From contig CAWBOK010000001.1 in assembly GCA_963790415.1 (NCBI GenBank), positions 310,001-374,000 of the forward strand: DNA of 64,000 nucleotides, written 5' to 3'. This stretch comes from JAJZQZ01 sp963790415. Its GTDB lineage: Bacteria; Actinomycetota; Thermoleophilia; RBG-16-64-13. Shown piece after piece: positions 1 through 9,122 of the stretch. The notes under the pieces are model-generated. The model was not told the origin of the DNA. It did no database searches and saw only the letters and a program-made list of their open reading frames with translations. Positions within the stretch are counted from its first letter, which is position 1; each line of letters opens with the position of its first letter. The translations under genes were made by a program, and so were the position numbers.

Positions 1-465
1 CGCCTCCTTGCCGAGGCGCCGCTGGAAGATCTCCTGCTTCGCTACGCACGACCGGTGTTCCACCTCGAAGTGGCCGGTCTGGCGGAACGGGAACGGGTCG
101 CGGGCCGGCTGCGCGAGGAGCCGTGGTTGCGGGAGATCGTGGGCGAAGGCGGCGGCCTGCGGATCCTGGTGGCAGACCCCGAGGCGGCACAGTTGCGTAT
201 CCCCGGCCTGGTGGCCGAGGCGCAGGCGCATCTGGTGGAGTTCGTCACGGTCACTCCTACGCTGGAGGACGTCTTCATCCATCTCATGCGCGGCGAGGCG
301 CCGCCCGGCGAGGCACAGCCGGCCGCCGGCGACGCCCCGCGGGAGACCGGCGACGCCGGCGACCTCCTGGGAGACGACACTCGCACCCAGCCCGGCGGAC
401 CTGACGAGGCAGGCCCGCCCGCCGGCGACGTGCCGCCGGCCGGTCCACGGGAGGGGGCGCGATGA
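1..465 (+). CDS. ABC transporter ATP-binding protein, C-terminal part (cut by window edge)
   Basis: The frame is open from base 1 and ends in TGA at 463-465. Only the region after the nucleotide-binding core is present: a segment containing TPTLEDVFIHLM, which is the tail signature of ATPases of ABC-2 (drug or natA/natB-like) exporters, followed by a low-complexity G/P/D-rich tail. Walker and signature motifs would lie upstream of the window. The stop overlaps the start of the next gene (ATGA), so ATPase and permease are translationally coupled. The family assignment rests on the tail motif and the neighbour. Confidence 0.8.
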   Translation, partial: RLLAEAPLEDLLLRYARPVFHLEVAGLAERERVAGRLREEPWLREIVGEGGGLRILVADPEAAQLRIPGLVAEAQAHLVEFVTVTPTLEDVFIHLMRGEAPPGEAQPAAGDAPRETGDAGDLLGDDTRTQPGGPDEAGPPAGDVPPAGPREGAR

Positions 466-1235
466 GGGTCCTGGTTGGCAAGGAGATCCTCGAACTCAGG
501 CGCACGTTCCGCTTCATCGTGCTGCCTGCGCTCTTCCTGGTGTTCGGCATCACTGGGCCGGCCATCATACGGGCGCTCCCGCTGATCTTGAAGAACGCCG
601 GGGGACAGCAGTTCGACCTGCAGATGCCCGAGTTCGGGCCCGCGGACGGGCTCGCTCAGTTCCTCCAACTCACGCGCCAGATGGGATTGCTGGCCGTCAT
701 CGTCGTCTACATGGGCATCGTGGCCGGGGAACGCAAGGACGGCACCTTGGCCATGCTGTTCGTCAAGCCGGTCTCGCGGCTCGACTTCTTGTGGATGCGG
801 TGGGCGGTCAACGGCGCCTACGTGCTGGTCTCGTTCCTGCTGGGTTGCGCGGTGGCCGTCCTGTACACCCTCCTCCTGCTGGGTAGGCCTGACTACGGTG
901 CCATGGCTGCGGCCACCGGCCTCTATCTCACGTACGTGCTGCTGGTGTTCTCGTGGACCACGCTGTTCTCGGCCCTGATGCGCAGCCCGGCAGCGGCTGC
1001 GGGACTGAGCGTGGTGCCCCTGTTCCTGCTCGGGTTGCTGGGCTACATCTGGAAGCCCTTAGGCCTGTATGGCCCCTACGGCGCCACCGCGGCCGGAACC
1101 GCGGTTGTGGGGGCGGCGGGGTTGCCGTCGGTGCCCGTGCCGTGGTCGGCGCTGATCAGCGCGGGCTTGAATATCGCGCTGTGCGTGCTTTGCGTGCTCG
1201 GGGCGTACCGGGCTCTGCGGCGGGCGGAACTGTAG
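462..1235 (+). CDS. ABC-2 type transporter permease
   Basis: A 257-residue integral membrane protein that would form the channel of an exporter with the ATPase just upstream. It opens with KEILELRRTFRF, typical of ABC-2 permeases in which a cytoplasmic helix precedes TM1. About six hydrophobic segments follow, and the GERKDGTLAMLF motif after TM2 is the classic ABC-2 element (GERexGTLe). The start ATG overlaps the upstream TGA by four bases. The substrate cannot be read from sequence; NatB-like or lantibiotic/drug export are family possibilities. Confidence 0.85.
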   Translation: MRVLVGKEILELRRTFRFIVLPALFLVFGITGPAIIRALPLILKNAGGQQFDLQMPEFGPADGLAQFLQLTRQMGLLAVIVVYMGIVAGERKDGTLAMLFVKPVSRLDFLWMRWAVNGAYVLVSFLLGCAVAVLYTLLLLGRPDYGAMAAATGLYLTYVLLVFSWTTLFSALMRSPAAAAGLSVVPLFLLGLLGYIWKPLGLYGPYGATAAGTAVVGAAGLPSVPVPWSALISAGLNIALCVLCVLGAYRALRRAEL

Positions 1236-1357
1236 GCAACCGCGGAATCCTTCCCGCCGACCTCGTCGCCCTTCGCTGTGAACGCAATAGGAAGACCCAT
1301 CGCGCCGTCATAGCGGGTACGAGCAAGCCGGTCGTTCACGTGCACCTAACTGCGCGA

Positions 1358-2035
1358 CTAGAGTCCTTCGACCATGTCCTCGTATACGGGTATGGGATCC
1401 GACGTCCTAACCGTGGCGTGCCTCACGTACGCATCGGGAAACCCGCGACGGCCGAAGTCGAGGTTCTCCGGACTCGGCTCGTTCCGGTAGGCTTCGAGAA
1501 TCACCCACCACCCCGGGTTCATCCCCTCGAAGTTGTCCGAACGTTGGACGATGAAGTACGACTGCATGTCGCCGAACCTCGGGAGAGCATCCTCAAGCAT
1601 GGCCTGCGCCGCCCGCTCACTCGCGACGCTCGCGCCAATCACGAAGTACAGCGCCTGTCCTTCGTGGGAGGTTCCGCCGAGGCTCTTGGCGTACGCGACC
1701 GAATCCGACGAAACGGCGACGGTTGCCGTCGTGGACTGGGTGGTGGATGGGACTCCTCCCGCCGGCGCGCTGCCCACGGTGGTTACGGTGGTTGCCTGCG
1801 CCCCCGCAGTTGTTGCCGGTGCGGCGGCATCGTCGATCGTGGTCGCCGACACGGACGTCGTGGTGTTTGCGGATCCGCCTGCTGTCGACGTCGACTCCGC
1901 CGAGGAGGGCGCCTGCGGCTGTGAACATCCGGAACCGGCCACCAGCGCCAACGCCACGATCAGAACGAGAACGACCCCGCACGGGCCGAATCGCGCAATC
2001 TCGGTCTTGTCCTCTTGTCTTCCCCACCAGCCCAT
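1358..2035 (-). CDS. secreted lipoprotein of unknown function
   Basis: 225 residues. A signal peptide with hydrophobic core ends in the lipobox VAGSGC near residue 37, predicting a membrane-anchored extracytoplasmic lipoprotein. A Ser/Thr/Ala-rich linker of about 60 residues leads to a C-terminal domain of about 100 residues containing YFVIGASVASERAAQ and PGWWVILEAYR. That layout (a possible SPOR-like or small alpha/beta fold) suggests a tethered sensing or binding domain, but I do not recognise the family. The start ATG at 2035 has GGGAGG six bases upstream. It stands alone between differently oriented genes. Confidence 0.65.
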   Translation of the reverse strand: MGWWGRQEDKTEIARFGPCGVVLVLIVALALVAGSGCSQPQAPSSAESTSTAGGSANTTTSVSATTIDDAAAPATTAGAQATTVTTVGSAPAGGVPSTTQSTTATVAVSSDSVAYAKSLGGTSHEGQALYFVIGASVASERAAQAMLEDALPRFGDMQSYFIVQRSDNFEGMNPGWWVILEAYRNEPSPENLDFGRRGFPDAYVRHATVRTSDPIPVYEDMVEGL

Positions 2036-2144
2036 GCGCGCCTCCCTGTGTCAACCATCCGCATCACACGGCCACGTCCGGCGAAGGCGACGGCCGCGGG
2101 CCGGGGACCGCGCGGGCCGAAACCCCCGCTCGCAGCGGGAATCT

Positions 2145-3182
2145 CTACAGCGGGACTCGCTCACCGCCGATGGCATCGAGCCGCTCGGCGAGGGCTGCGC
2201 CCTCGGCCGGAGAGGCGCTGAGCATGTACTCCCACGATTCGTCCGGGGCATACACGCGCACATCTATCGATTCCTGCTCACGGCCCTGCCCGTAGCGCGC
2301 CACCAGCGCCGCTGCTTCATGTAGTGTCTCGTCGAGGGCAGGAGCGGAGGCCAGGACGCCGCCCTGCGGCCCGCCCACCTCGGTGGCCTCGAGCACGGCG
2401 ACCAGGGCGTGACGCAGGTTGTAGAGCCGGCGGTTCTCCAGGTCGTCGCGCGGGATGATGATCCATTGGCCGGTGGACGAACGGAAATGGCGGCCCGCCT
2501 TCATCAGGGTCACCTGAGGCATGCTGACCACGGGGTACTCGTCCAACAGAGCACCGAGCCGAGCCGCGAACACCGGGTCGGTGAGCAGACACCCTCCGGC
2601 GGGGCAGGGATAGTCGTTGATGCCCATCTCCGCCGCGAGGTCCATCTGTTCGCGTCGGCCGCGCCCTACGATACCCAACAGTCGTTCACGATCGACCAAA
2701 CCGGACAGTTCGGGGTCGGTGGGCGGCAGATGTTGAGCCGACAATGGCCGCAAGACCCGGCCGACCAGACCTGCCTCTTGCTCGATGATCTCCATGGCGG
2801 CGCGCCGCTGAGACATGGGCCTCTGGCCCACGACCTCACCGGTGACGAGGAAGGTGGCACCGATCTCCTCCATGTACTCCGCCGCCCGCCTGAAGCTCAG
2901 GATACGGCAGTCCAGGCACGGGTTGAGCCCCCGGCCATGGCCATGGCGGGGGTGGCGTACCGCCTCCACCAGCGCCTCTGAGTTGTTGACCACCTTCAGA
3001 GGCACGCCCAGTTGCGACGCGGCGGCGCGCGCCTCCGAGCGGCACCCGTGCGACGTGCACGTGCAGAACGGCGTGACGAAATTGATGGCCGCGACCTCGA
3101 TGTCCTGGTCGACCAACAACTTCACGGCCAAGCGGCTGTCGAGCCCCCCAGAAAGCAGCGCGACTGCCTTGCCTCGTGGCAT
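2145..3182 (-). CDS. PP-loop ATP pyrophosphatase, tRNA 2-thiouridylase-like
   Basis: 345 residues. The N terminus has the PP-loop SGGLDSRLA (residues ~11-19) that binds ATP in N-type pyrophosphatases such as MnmA and ThiI. Cysteines in FCTCTSHGC (~39-47), NPCLDC (~86-91) and YPCPAGGC (~191-198) are plausible thiol-transfer or metal ligands. The C-terminal ~100 residues (KAGRHFRSSTGQWIIIPRDD) resemble the NFACT-R/DUF814-type domain found in a subfamily annotated as ThiI/MnmA-like. The likely role is thiolation of a tRNA base; the exact nucleoside is not inferable. An AAGGAG site precedes the ATG. MnmA proper is less likely because its methyl-acceptor-loop motifs are not seen. Confidence 0.75.
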   Translation of the reverse strand: MPRGKAVALLSGGLDSRLAVKLLVDQDIEVAAINFVTPFCTCTSHGCRSEARAAASQLGVPLKVVNNSEALVEAVRHPRHGHGRGLNPCLDCRILSFRRAAEYMEEIGATFLVTGEVVGQRPMSQRRAAMEIIEQEAGLVGRVLRPLSAQHLPPTDPELSGLVDRERLLGIVGRGRREQMDLAAEMGINDYPCPAGGCLLTDPVFAARLGALLDEYPVVSMPQVTLMKAGRHFRSSTGQWIIIPRDDLENRRLYNLRHALVAVLEATEVGGPQGGVLASAPALDETLHEAAALVARYGQGREQESIDVRVYAPDESWEYMLSASPAEGAALAERLDAIGGERVPL

Positions 3183-3250
3183 GCGTGGATACTCCTTGCG
3201 TCGAACGGTGAGGGGCGTCGGCGCCGTTGGCGCGACGCCGGGCCACTATT

Positions 3251-3590
3251 CTACCAGGCTGCTGAAGAGTGGCGCTTCGCCACCAGGGCGCGATGGGCAA
3301 GCGTGAGACAAGGACGCAGGGAGCGCGGAGAACCCGCTCCAGTGTGACGCCTCGCCGCGGGGGTGCGCTGGACGAGTGCGAGGCAAGGACGCAGGGAGCC
3401 CCCGTAGCCGGAGGCTCCGGGGGCGACGGAGGACGACGCATTCGTGCCGTCCAGCGCGCCCGGGCGGCCGAGGCTTCATGCTGGAGCGAGTTCCAACAAG
3501 CCGGAAGCTACGGGCGCGACCGAGGACGCCCGTATCGCGCCGGCCAGTGCGTTCTGGCGGCCAAGGCTTCGCTCTTCAGCGGCAGCCTAG
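3251..3590. repeat. 340-bp interspersed repeat with inverted ends (MITE/REP-like)
   Basis: The left end (CTACCAGGCTGCTGAAGAG, 3251-3269) and right end (CTCTTCAGCGGCAGCCTAG, 3572-3590) are imperfect inverted repeats. Inside, the unit CAAGGACGCAGGGAGC occurs twice (around 3308 and 3384), and segments around GCGCC/GGCGG can pair with each other. No open frame looks coding. A 78-bp element at 15775-15852 consists of the same left and right ends without the middle. This fills the whole space between the PP-loop gene and the small ORF at 3587. Confidence 0.7.
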
Positions 3591-3829
3591 CCCACATCCC
3601 CCGATTCGCCCTGCTCCTGCAGGGCCAGCAAGATCTGCTGCAGTTCGATGACGCGGGTGCTGAGCGCCGACAGTTCGGTCGCCAGGCGTTCGCCGGCCTG
3701 ACCCACCTTCTCCCCGGCCTCCCCCTCGATGGCGTCCTCTTGGATCAGCTCCTCGATCTCGTCGAGGTAGAAGAAGGCCTCGTCCAGCTTCAACTTCACC
3801 TTGTCTAGATTTGCGATGATCCTCTCCAC
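3587..3829 (-). CDS. small acidic helical/coiled-coil protein, unknown function
   Basis: About 80 residues from a GTG at 3829 preceded by GGAAGG five bases upstream; a longer frame to 3904 exists but its extra 25 residues are Arg-rich and unlike protein. The product is strongly helical and acidic (KVKLKLDEAFFYLDEIEELI, then RVIELQQILLALQEQ), with heptad-like leucines. No known domain is recognised. Its stop codon lies at the edge of the repeat element (3251-3590), so the repeat may form its transcript end. Confidence 0.6.
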   Translation of the reverse strand: MERIIANLDKVKLKLDEAFFYLDEIEELIQEDAIEGEAGEKVGQAGERLATELSALSTRVIELQQILLALQEQGESGDVG

Positions 3830-3966
3830 GGTGTCCTTCCCAGGTCGCCTGTGCCAAGTCCGGCTCCGTCGCGGATCCAACGTCCGCCCCCCATGTTGTA
3901 CCACACCCGGAGTCTCCAGCCGACCATGATAAGCTAACCGAACCCCGACCCGAGGAGGTCAAGACG

Positions 3967-4668
3967 ATGATCGAACGGGTGCTTCGCATCGAGGTGGATG
4001 GAGGGGAAGTCGCCGCGGTGCTCACGCGTCCCGAGAGCTGCCGGCCGGGAGTGACGCCAGGAGTGGTGCTCGCCCACGGCGCGAACAACGACCTGAACCA
4101 CCCCTTGCTGGTCGCGGTCGCCACCCACCTGGCCGAGGTGGGCGCCGCGAGCGTGCTGCGCTTCAACTTCCCCTATATGGAGCGCGGTTCGTCCACGCCG
4201 GATGCCTCCGCCGTGCTCGAGGCCGCCTTCCGCCGCGCCCATGACGCACTCGTGGACGACGACGTGTGCCCGCCGGGACGCGTGTTCCTGGGCGGCAAGT
4301 CCCTCGGCGCCAGGGTGGCGGCGGAACTGGTCTCACGCCATCACGAGGGCGAGGGGTTGCTCGCCTCGGGATTGGTGTTCCTCGGCTATCCCCTCCACGC
4401 GCCCGGCCGCAAGGACCGGCTGAAGACCGAACCCCTCCGCCGCATCGACGTGCCCAGCCTGTTCCTGGAGGGCACCCATGACCCCTTCTGCGACCTCGAC
4501 CTGTTGAGACCCGCGATCGCTGCGCTCGACGTGCCCGGCACGCTGCACGCGATAGAGGGAGGCGGCCACTCGTTCGAGGTGCCCCGCTCCGCGAGCCGCA
4601 CGCTCGAGGACGTACAGGGCGAGGTGGTCGGCGTCGTGGCCCGCTTCATCACCGAACACGCAGGCTGA
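3967..4668 (+). CDS. alpha/beta hydrolase, TEX30/KANL3 (dienelactone-hydrolase-like) family
   Basis: 233 residues. The oxyanion region VLAHGANNDLNHPLL is followed by the nucleophile elbow GGKSLGARVA (Ser ~106), the strand FLGYPLHAPGR, the acid-bearing LFLEGTHDPFCD and the His in IEGGGHSFEVP. This order matches KANL3/Tex30-type hydrolases. Substrate unknown; cytosolic (no signal). GAGGAGG lies eight bases before the ATG. It starts a co-directional run with the alcohol dehydrogenase (28-bp gap), SCP2 and AOR genes. Confidence 0.8.
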   Translation: MIERVLRIEVDGGEVAAVLTRPESCRPGVTPGVVLAHGANNDLNHPLLVAVATHLAEVGAASVLRFNFPYMERGSSTPDASAVLEAAFRRAHDALVDDDVCPPGRVFLGGKSLGARVAAELVSRHHEGEGLLASGLVFLGYPLHAPGRKDRLKTEPLRRIDVPSLFLEGTHDPFCDLDLLRPAIAALDVPGTLHAIEGGGHSFEVPRSASRTLEDVQGEVVGVVARFITEHAG

Positions 4669-4696
4669 CCGCGGCGCGGCGACCGAGGAGACACAT

Positions 4697-5872
4697 ATGC
4701 TGCCCGACTTCTTCGAGTTCAGGATGCCTACCCGAGTGGTCTACGGCCCCGGTCTCGCGGGCGACCTGCAGGCCGAGTTGGCCCAGGTGCCGGCCACGCG
4801 CTACCTGGCCGTGTCGGACGCCACTGTCGCCGGACTCGGTCTCCTGGACCGGGTGGTGGACGGGATGGCAGCCGCCGGCTGCGAGGTGGTAGGTCGGTTC
4901 CTCGACGTGCCCCCCAACTCCGAGGTGGACACCGTGAAGGCCTGCGCCGCCCTGGCGGCCGCATGCGGCGCCGAGGCATTCGTGGCCGTGGGCGGTGGCA
5001 GCGTTATCGACACCGCGAAGATGGCCGACGTCCTGCTGACGCTGGGCGGCGACCTGGTGGATGACTACTCGGGCAGCGGTACCATCGACGGGCCGCTGCG
5101 GCCGCTGGTGGTCGTGCCCACCACCGCCGGCACCGGCAGCGAGGTGACCACGGTGGCCGTCATCTACGACGCCGGCAGCCACACGAAACTGGCCTTCTCC
5201 GCCCCCTCCCTGATGCCGGACCTGGCCGTGCTCGATCCGGAACTCACGTTGGGCCTGCCGCCCGGTCTCACCGCGTCCACCGCCATGGACGCGCTCACCC
5301 ACGCGGTAGAGGCGTGGGTGAGCCCGCAGGCCTCACCGGTCACCGACGCGTTGGCGGCGAAGGCGGTCGACCTGATCGTGCAGTACGTCGAGCGGGCCGT
5401 TCGGGAAGGCGACGACCTGGATGCCCGCGGTGCACTCCTGGTGGCATCGTCGCTGGCGGGGATGGCCTTCTCGCACGCCATGGTGGGGTGCGTGCACGGC
5501 ATGGCACACGCGGCCGGTGGCCTGTGCGGTGTGCCGCACGGGGTGGCCAACGCCATCCTTCTCCCCTACGGCCTCGAGTACAACCTGCCCGAGACCCATG
5601 CGAAACTCGCGGCCCTGGCCCCGATACTGGCGCCCGGATCGGCGGGACCGGAAACCCTTGCCGCAGCCCAGGCGGTCATCGCGACCGTGCGGGCCCTCAC
5701 CGGTCGGCTGCACGATCTCGGCGCCCTGCCGCTCCGACTGCGGGACGTCGGCGTGCCTGCGAGCGACCTCGCCGCTATCGCCGCGGCCACGGTGATGGAC
5801 GGCACGAGCTTCTACAATCCGCGTGAAGTCGTGGCCGAGGATATACTCGCGGAGCTCGAGCGCGCCTACTAG
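4697..5872 (+). CDS. iron-containing (group III) alcohol dehydrogenase
   Basis: 391 residues, the usual family length. It shows the N-terminal FEFRMPTRVVYGPG, the NAD(P)-binding VGGGSVIDTAKM, the family signature VPTTAGTGSEVT, and metal ligands in the conserved places: Asp in AMDALTHAVEA and histidines in HGMAHAAGG and GVPHGVANA. It oxidises or reduces alcohol/aldehyde pairs with NAD(P). Co-transcription with an aldehyde ferredoxin oxidoreductase suggests an alcohol to aldehyde to acid route. GAGGAG precedes the ATG. Substrate range is not predictable. Confidence 0.9.
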   Translation: MLPDFFEFRMPTRVVYGPGLAGDLQAELAQVPATRYLAVSDATVAGLGLLDRVVDGMAAAGCEVVGRFLDVPPNSEVDTVKACAALAAACGAEAFVAVGGGSVIDTAKMADVLLTLGGDLVDDYSGSGTIDGPLRPLVVVPTTAGTGSEVTTVAVIYDAGSHTKLAFSAPSLMPDLAVLDPELTLGLPPGLTASTAMDALTHAVEAWVSPQASPVTDALAAKAVDLIVQYVERAVREGDDLDARGALLVASSLAGMAFSHAMVGCVHGMAHAAGGLCGVPHGVANAILLPYGLEYNLPETHAKLAALAPILAPGSAGPETLAAAQAVIATVRALTGRLHDLGALPLRLRDVGVPASDLAAIAAATVMDGTSFYNPREVVAEDILAELERAY

Positions 5873-5922
5873 AGCACGTCTGCAGGACCGCACATCGTCG
5901 GTGACCAGAACGAGGAGGATCA

Positions 5923-6336
5923 GTGGAACCATTCAAGAGCTCCGAGGAGTTCGAAGAGATGCTATCCGGGTTCTTCCGCCTCGCGGGCTCCCGTCCCGAG
6001 ATCGCTCAACCGCTGCTTGATTCTGGGTTGATCATCCGCTTCACATATAGCGAGCCGGATGTGGTCATCGTCGTCGACTGCTCGGGTGACTCACTGGACG
6101 TCCGCGCGGGCGACACGACGACGAAGGCCACCGTGGACATGACGATGAAGGCAGAGATAGCCCACCGCTTCTGGTTCGGGAAGGTCAACCTGATGCAGGC
6201 GTTGACGCGGCGCCAGATGACCGCAAAGGGCCCCGTGCCCAAGATCCTGCAGCTCCTTCCGGCCATCAAACCCATGTACGCGATCTATCCCGAGTACCTG
6301 AGCGACAATGGCTACGCCGACTACATCGTGAGTTAG
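5923..6336 (+). CDS. SCP2 sterol-binding-domain protein
   Basis: 137 residues from a GTG with GAGGAGG seven bases upstream. A single SCP2-like alpha/beta fold is indicated by VVIVVDCSGDSLDVRAG, ATVDMTMKAEIAHRFWFG and MQALTRRQMTAKGPVPKILQLLPAIKPM, the latter being the typical hydrophobic pocket-lining C-terminal stretch. Such small proteins bind acyl or isoprenoid ligands and often sit beside oxidoreductases. It lies between the Fe-alcohol dehydrogenase and AOR genes (50 and 7 bp gaps), so it probably carries a hydrophobic substrate for them. Confidence 0.8.
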   Translation: MEPFKSSEEFEEMLSGFFRLAGSRPEIAQPLLDSGLIIRFTYSEPDVVIVVDCSGDSLDVRAGDTTTKATVDMTMKAEIAHRFWFGKVNLMQALTRRQMTAKGPVPKILQLLPAIKPMYAIYPEYLSDNGYADYIVS

Positions 6337-6343
6337 AAGTGGC

Positions 6344-8299
6344 GTGCGCGTGAACACTCCAGGCGGATACGCCGGCGCCATCCTGCACGTGGACCTCACC
6401 TCGGGCGAGACCCATACCTCGCCCCTGGACCCGGCGTTCGCGCGCCGGCATCTCGGCGGGTCGGGATTCGGCGCGCGCCTCTTTCTGGATGAACTGCTCG
6501 CCCAGCGTGGCGCCGCGGCAGTAGCTGCGGGTGACATGCCCGACGCACTCCATGCCGACAACCCCTGCGTGCTGATGACCGGGCCTCTCACCGGCGCGTC
6601 CATGCACGCAGTTGCCCGCTGGACGGTGGGAGCACGCTCCCCTCTCACCGGGATCTGGGGCGAGGCCAACGTGGGCGGCTTCTTCGGTGCGGAGTTGAAG
6701 GCCGCCGGCTATGACGGACTCGTGATCACGGGAGCCGCCGCCCGCCCCACCTACCTGTCCATCGACGACGGCCGGGTGGAACTGCGCGACGCCACCCCCT
6801 ATTGGGGACTCGACACCTTCGCAACCGAGGACGCCCTGGTGGCGGCGCATCGCGCCGCCGCGCCGCTCGGGGCCGGCGCCGCCGACGGTCCGTCCCGCCG
6901 CCCGGGCCACGTGCTCTGCATCGGCCCGGCCGGCGAGAACCTGGTCCGCTTCGCCTGCCTCGTCAACCACCAGGGTCACGTCGCCGGTCGCACGGGCCTG
7001 GGCGCGGTGTGGGGGGCCAAACAGCTCAAGGCGATCTACGTGCGCGGCAAGCGCCGCCCGACGCCTGCACACCCCGACCGGCTGGCCGCCCTGCGGACCG
7101 AACTCGATGAGGTCTACCGCGAGAGCATCGTCATCGAGGTCTATGAAGGCGTTCGGCACGGCGTGCCAGTGGGATGTCGGCGCGGTTATGGGCGACATCC
7201 CCATGGGCAACTGGCGGCAGGGCGAGTGGGAGCGGTTCGACGACCTGGGCCCGTTGGCGTACGCGGAGAAGCTGGACCCGCGCGCCCGCGGCTGCTTCGC
7301 CTGTGGCGTGCGCTGCAAGCGGGAGGTGGAGGTCACCGGCGGGCCGTTCCGCATGGACCGCGGGCCGGGCCCCGAATACGAGACGGTCGCCGGCTTCGGC
7401 ACCCTGTGTCTGAACTCCGACATCGAGGCGGTGGCGAAGGCCAACGACCTCTGCAACCGGCTGGGCATGGACACCATCTCCTGCAGCGCCACCATCGCCT
7501 TCGCCCTGGACTGCGGCGAGGCCGGGCCTGCTCACGGCCGAATCCGGCGTCGACCCCGCTCTCTCGTGGGGAGACGGCGCCGCCATCGTCGCCCTCGTGG
7601 AACAGATCGCCGGGCGCCATGGCCTCGGTGACATGCTGGCCGATGGCAGCGTGCGCGCCGCGGAGAGCATCGGCGGCGGCGCGGACGCTTTCCTCACCGC
7701 GGTGAAGGGCCTCGAGAGTCCTTTCCACGATCCCCGTTCGTTCCACGGCTTGGGGCTGGCCTACGCGGTGGCGCCCCGCGGCGCCTGCCACCTGTCGGGT
7801 GTGGGCTACTGGGTGGAGAGCGGCGGCATGTATCTGCCGGAGATCCCCGCGCTGGCCGAGGGCCTGGACGGCATGACCAGCGCGGGGAAGGCGGCCGCGC
7901 ACGCGGCCGGCCAGGACTACGGCGTATTCTTCGCCGGCTGCGCGGGCTTCTGCAGCCTGGGCGGCATGGTGCTAACGGCTACCCAGGCCGTCGACATGGT
8001 GAACCACGTGACCGGCTTCGACTACGACCTCGACGAGGTCACCGCTCTTGGACGCCGGGTGTGGTACCTGCAACGCGGGTTGTCGCACCTGTTCGGCGCC
8101 CGGGCCGCCGACGATCGGCTGCCGGCCAGGTTGGCCGCCCCTCTGCCCGACGGACCCACTGCGGGCAGCACCCCCGACATGGACCTGATGCTGCGTGACT
8201 TCTTCGCCCTGCGGGGGCTGCGCTCCGACGGTCTTCCTCGACGCGACGTGCTGGCCGAGGTCGGGCCTCGACGACCTGGCCGAACTGCTGGGCGTCTAG
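6344..8299 (+). pseudogene. aldehyde ferredoxin oxidoreductase (tungsten/AOR family), three frameshifts
   Basis: Three overlapping frames together encode one AOR-family enzyme of about 650 residues (family ~600-630). The N domain has GSGFGARLFLDEL, TGPLTGASMHAVARWT and SPLTGIWGEANVGG (bis-pterin site). The middle frame carries FGTACQWDVGAVMGDIP and the 4Fe-4S motif CFACGVRC. The third has MLADGSVRAAE, the domain 3 start, and GCAGFCSLGGMV. Each break is explained by one extra base: near 7146 (before AAGGCGTTC), in the GGG near 7520, and in the GGG near 8268; after the last, the frame ends at TAG 8297-8299. All cofactor motifs survive, so these may be sequence errors rather than real decay. The start is GTG with a weak RBS. 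Confidence 0.85.
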
Positions 8300-8360
8300 G
8301 AGGCCGGCCCGGCCGTCGACGCGCGCCGCGCCGCCCAGCTCGGCCGTCGACCCGCGTGTC

Positions 8361-9122
8361 CTACTCCCAGCGGAAGTACCGCGCGGAGATCAGCCCCGCC
8401 ACCGCGACCAATCCCACCATGACGGCGGTCTCGGTCCAGTTCCACCCGAAACCCAGCCACACGTCTTGGAGCAGCAGTGTCGCATGCTTCAAAGGCATCA
8501 CCACGGAGACGTCCTGCATCCAACCGGGCAGCACCTCGGGGGGAGGGCCGGCCCCGGCGAGGAACATCATGCCGAACCACAAGAGGACCCCCGCTCCCTG
8601 GGCCGCCCGAGCCGTGGGGAGAAGCGCCCCCAACATGACGCCGAGCGACGCGAACGCCGTGACCACCAGGAGGAAGGCCAGGACGAAGCCTGCCACGTCC
8701 TTGGCCGCGTGGATGTCGTAGATCACCCAGGCCAGCGCGACAAGCAAGACGCTGCCGACGGCGGCAACGACCACGCTGAGCAGCACTTGGGAGCCGATGA
8801 CCGCGGACACCGGCACCGACGATGCCCGGAAGCGACGCAGGACACCGCGTTCCTTGTAGGAGGCGAGTTGCACGGGCACCCCGATGAGGCACACGGCCGC
8901 GATGACCAGCCCGATGTAGGACGGCACGTAGTAGTCCATCGGGCCCACCCCCCTCCAGACGGTCCCTCCGGTCTCCTCGTCGGTCTGACCAGGCGTGTTG
9001 CCGAAGACTCCGCCCAGCACGACCAGCAGGATCAGCGGGAGGGCCAGAGTGAACACCAGCGTAAGTGGCTCGCGCGCGAAGAGCTTGAGCTCCACCCATG
9101 TCATCTTGCGTAGGAGTCTCAC
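8361..9122 (-). CDS. ABC-2 type permease (drug/daunorubicin-exporter-like)
   Basis: 253 residues with six predicted transmembrane segments: TM1 after REPLTLVFTLALPLILLV, and the ABC-2 motif ASYKERGVLRRFRASSV after TM2. This is the daunorubicin-resistance DrrB-like architecture. Its GTG overlaps the TGA of the upstream ATPase (GTGA), so the two form a coupled exporter. Many such pairs export hydrophobic compounds; the substrate is unknown. Confidence 0.85.
   Translation of the reverse strand: MRLLRKMTWVELKLFAREPLTLVFTLALPLILLVVLGGVFGNTPGQTDEETGGTVWRGVGPMDYYVPSYIGLVIAAVCLIGVPVQLASYKERGVLRRFRASSVPVSAVIGSQVLLSVVVAAVGSVLLVALAWVIYDIHAAKDVAGFVLAFLLVVTAFASLGVMLGALLPTARAAQGAGVLLWFGMMFLAGAGPPPEVLPGWMQDVSVVMPLKHATLLLQDVWLGFGWNWTETAVMVGLVAVAGLISARYFRWE

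Noticed and set aside
6266..7495. A 409-residue minus-strand frame across the AOR gene
   Set aside because: Shadow frame; the plus strand shows AOR motifs and no homology is seen on the minus strand.
6344..8299. Programmed frameshifting in AOR
   Set aside because: Three separate single-base insertions in G runs without slippery heptamers or downstream structures argue for error or decay.
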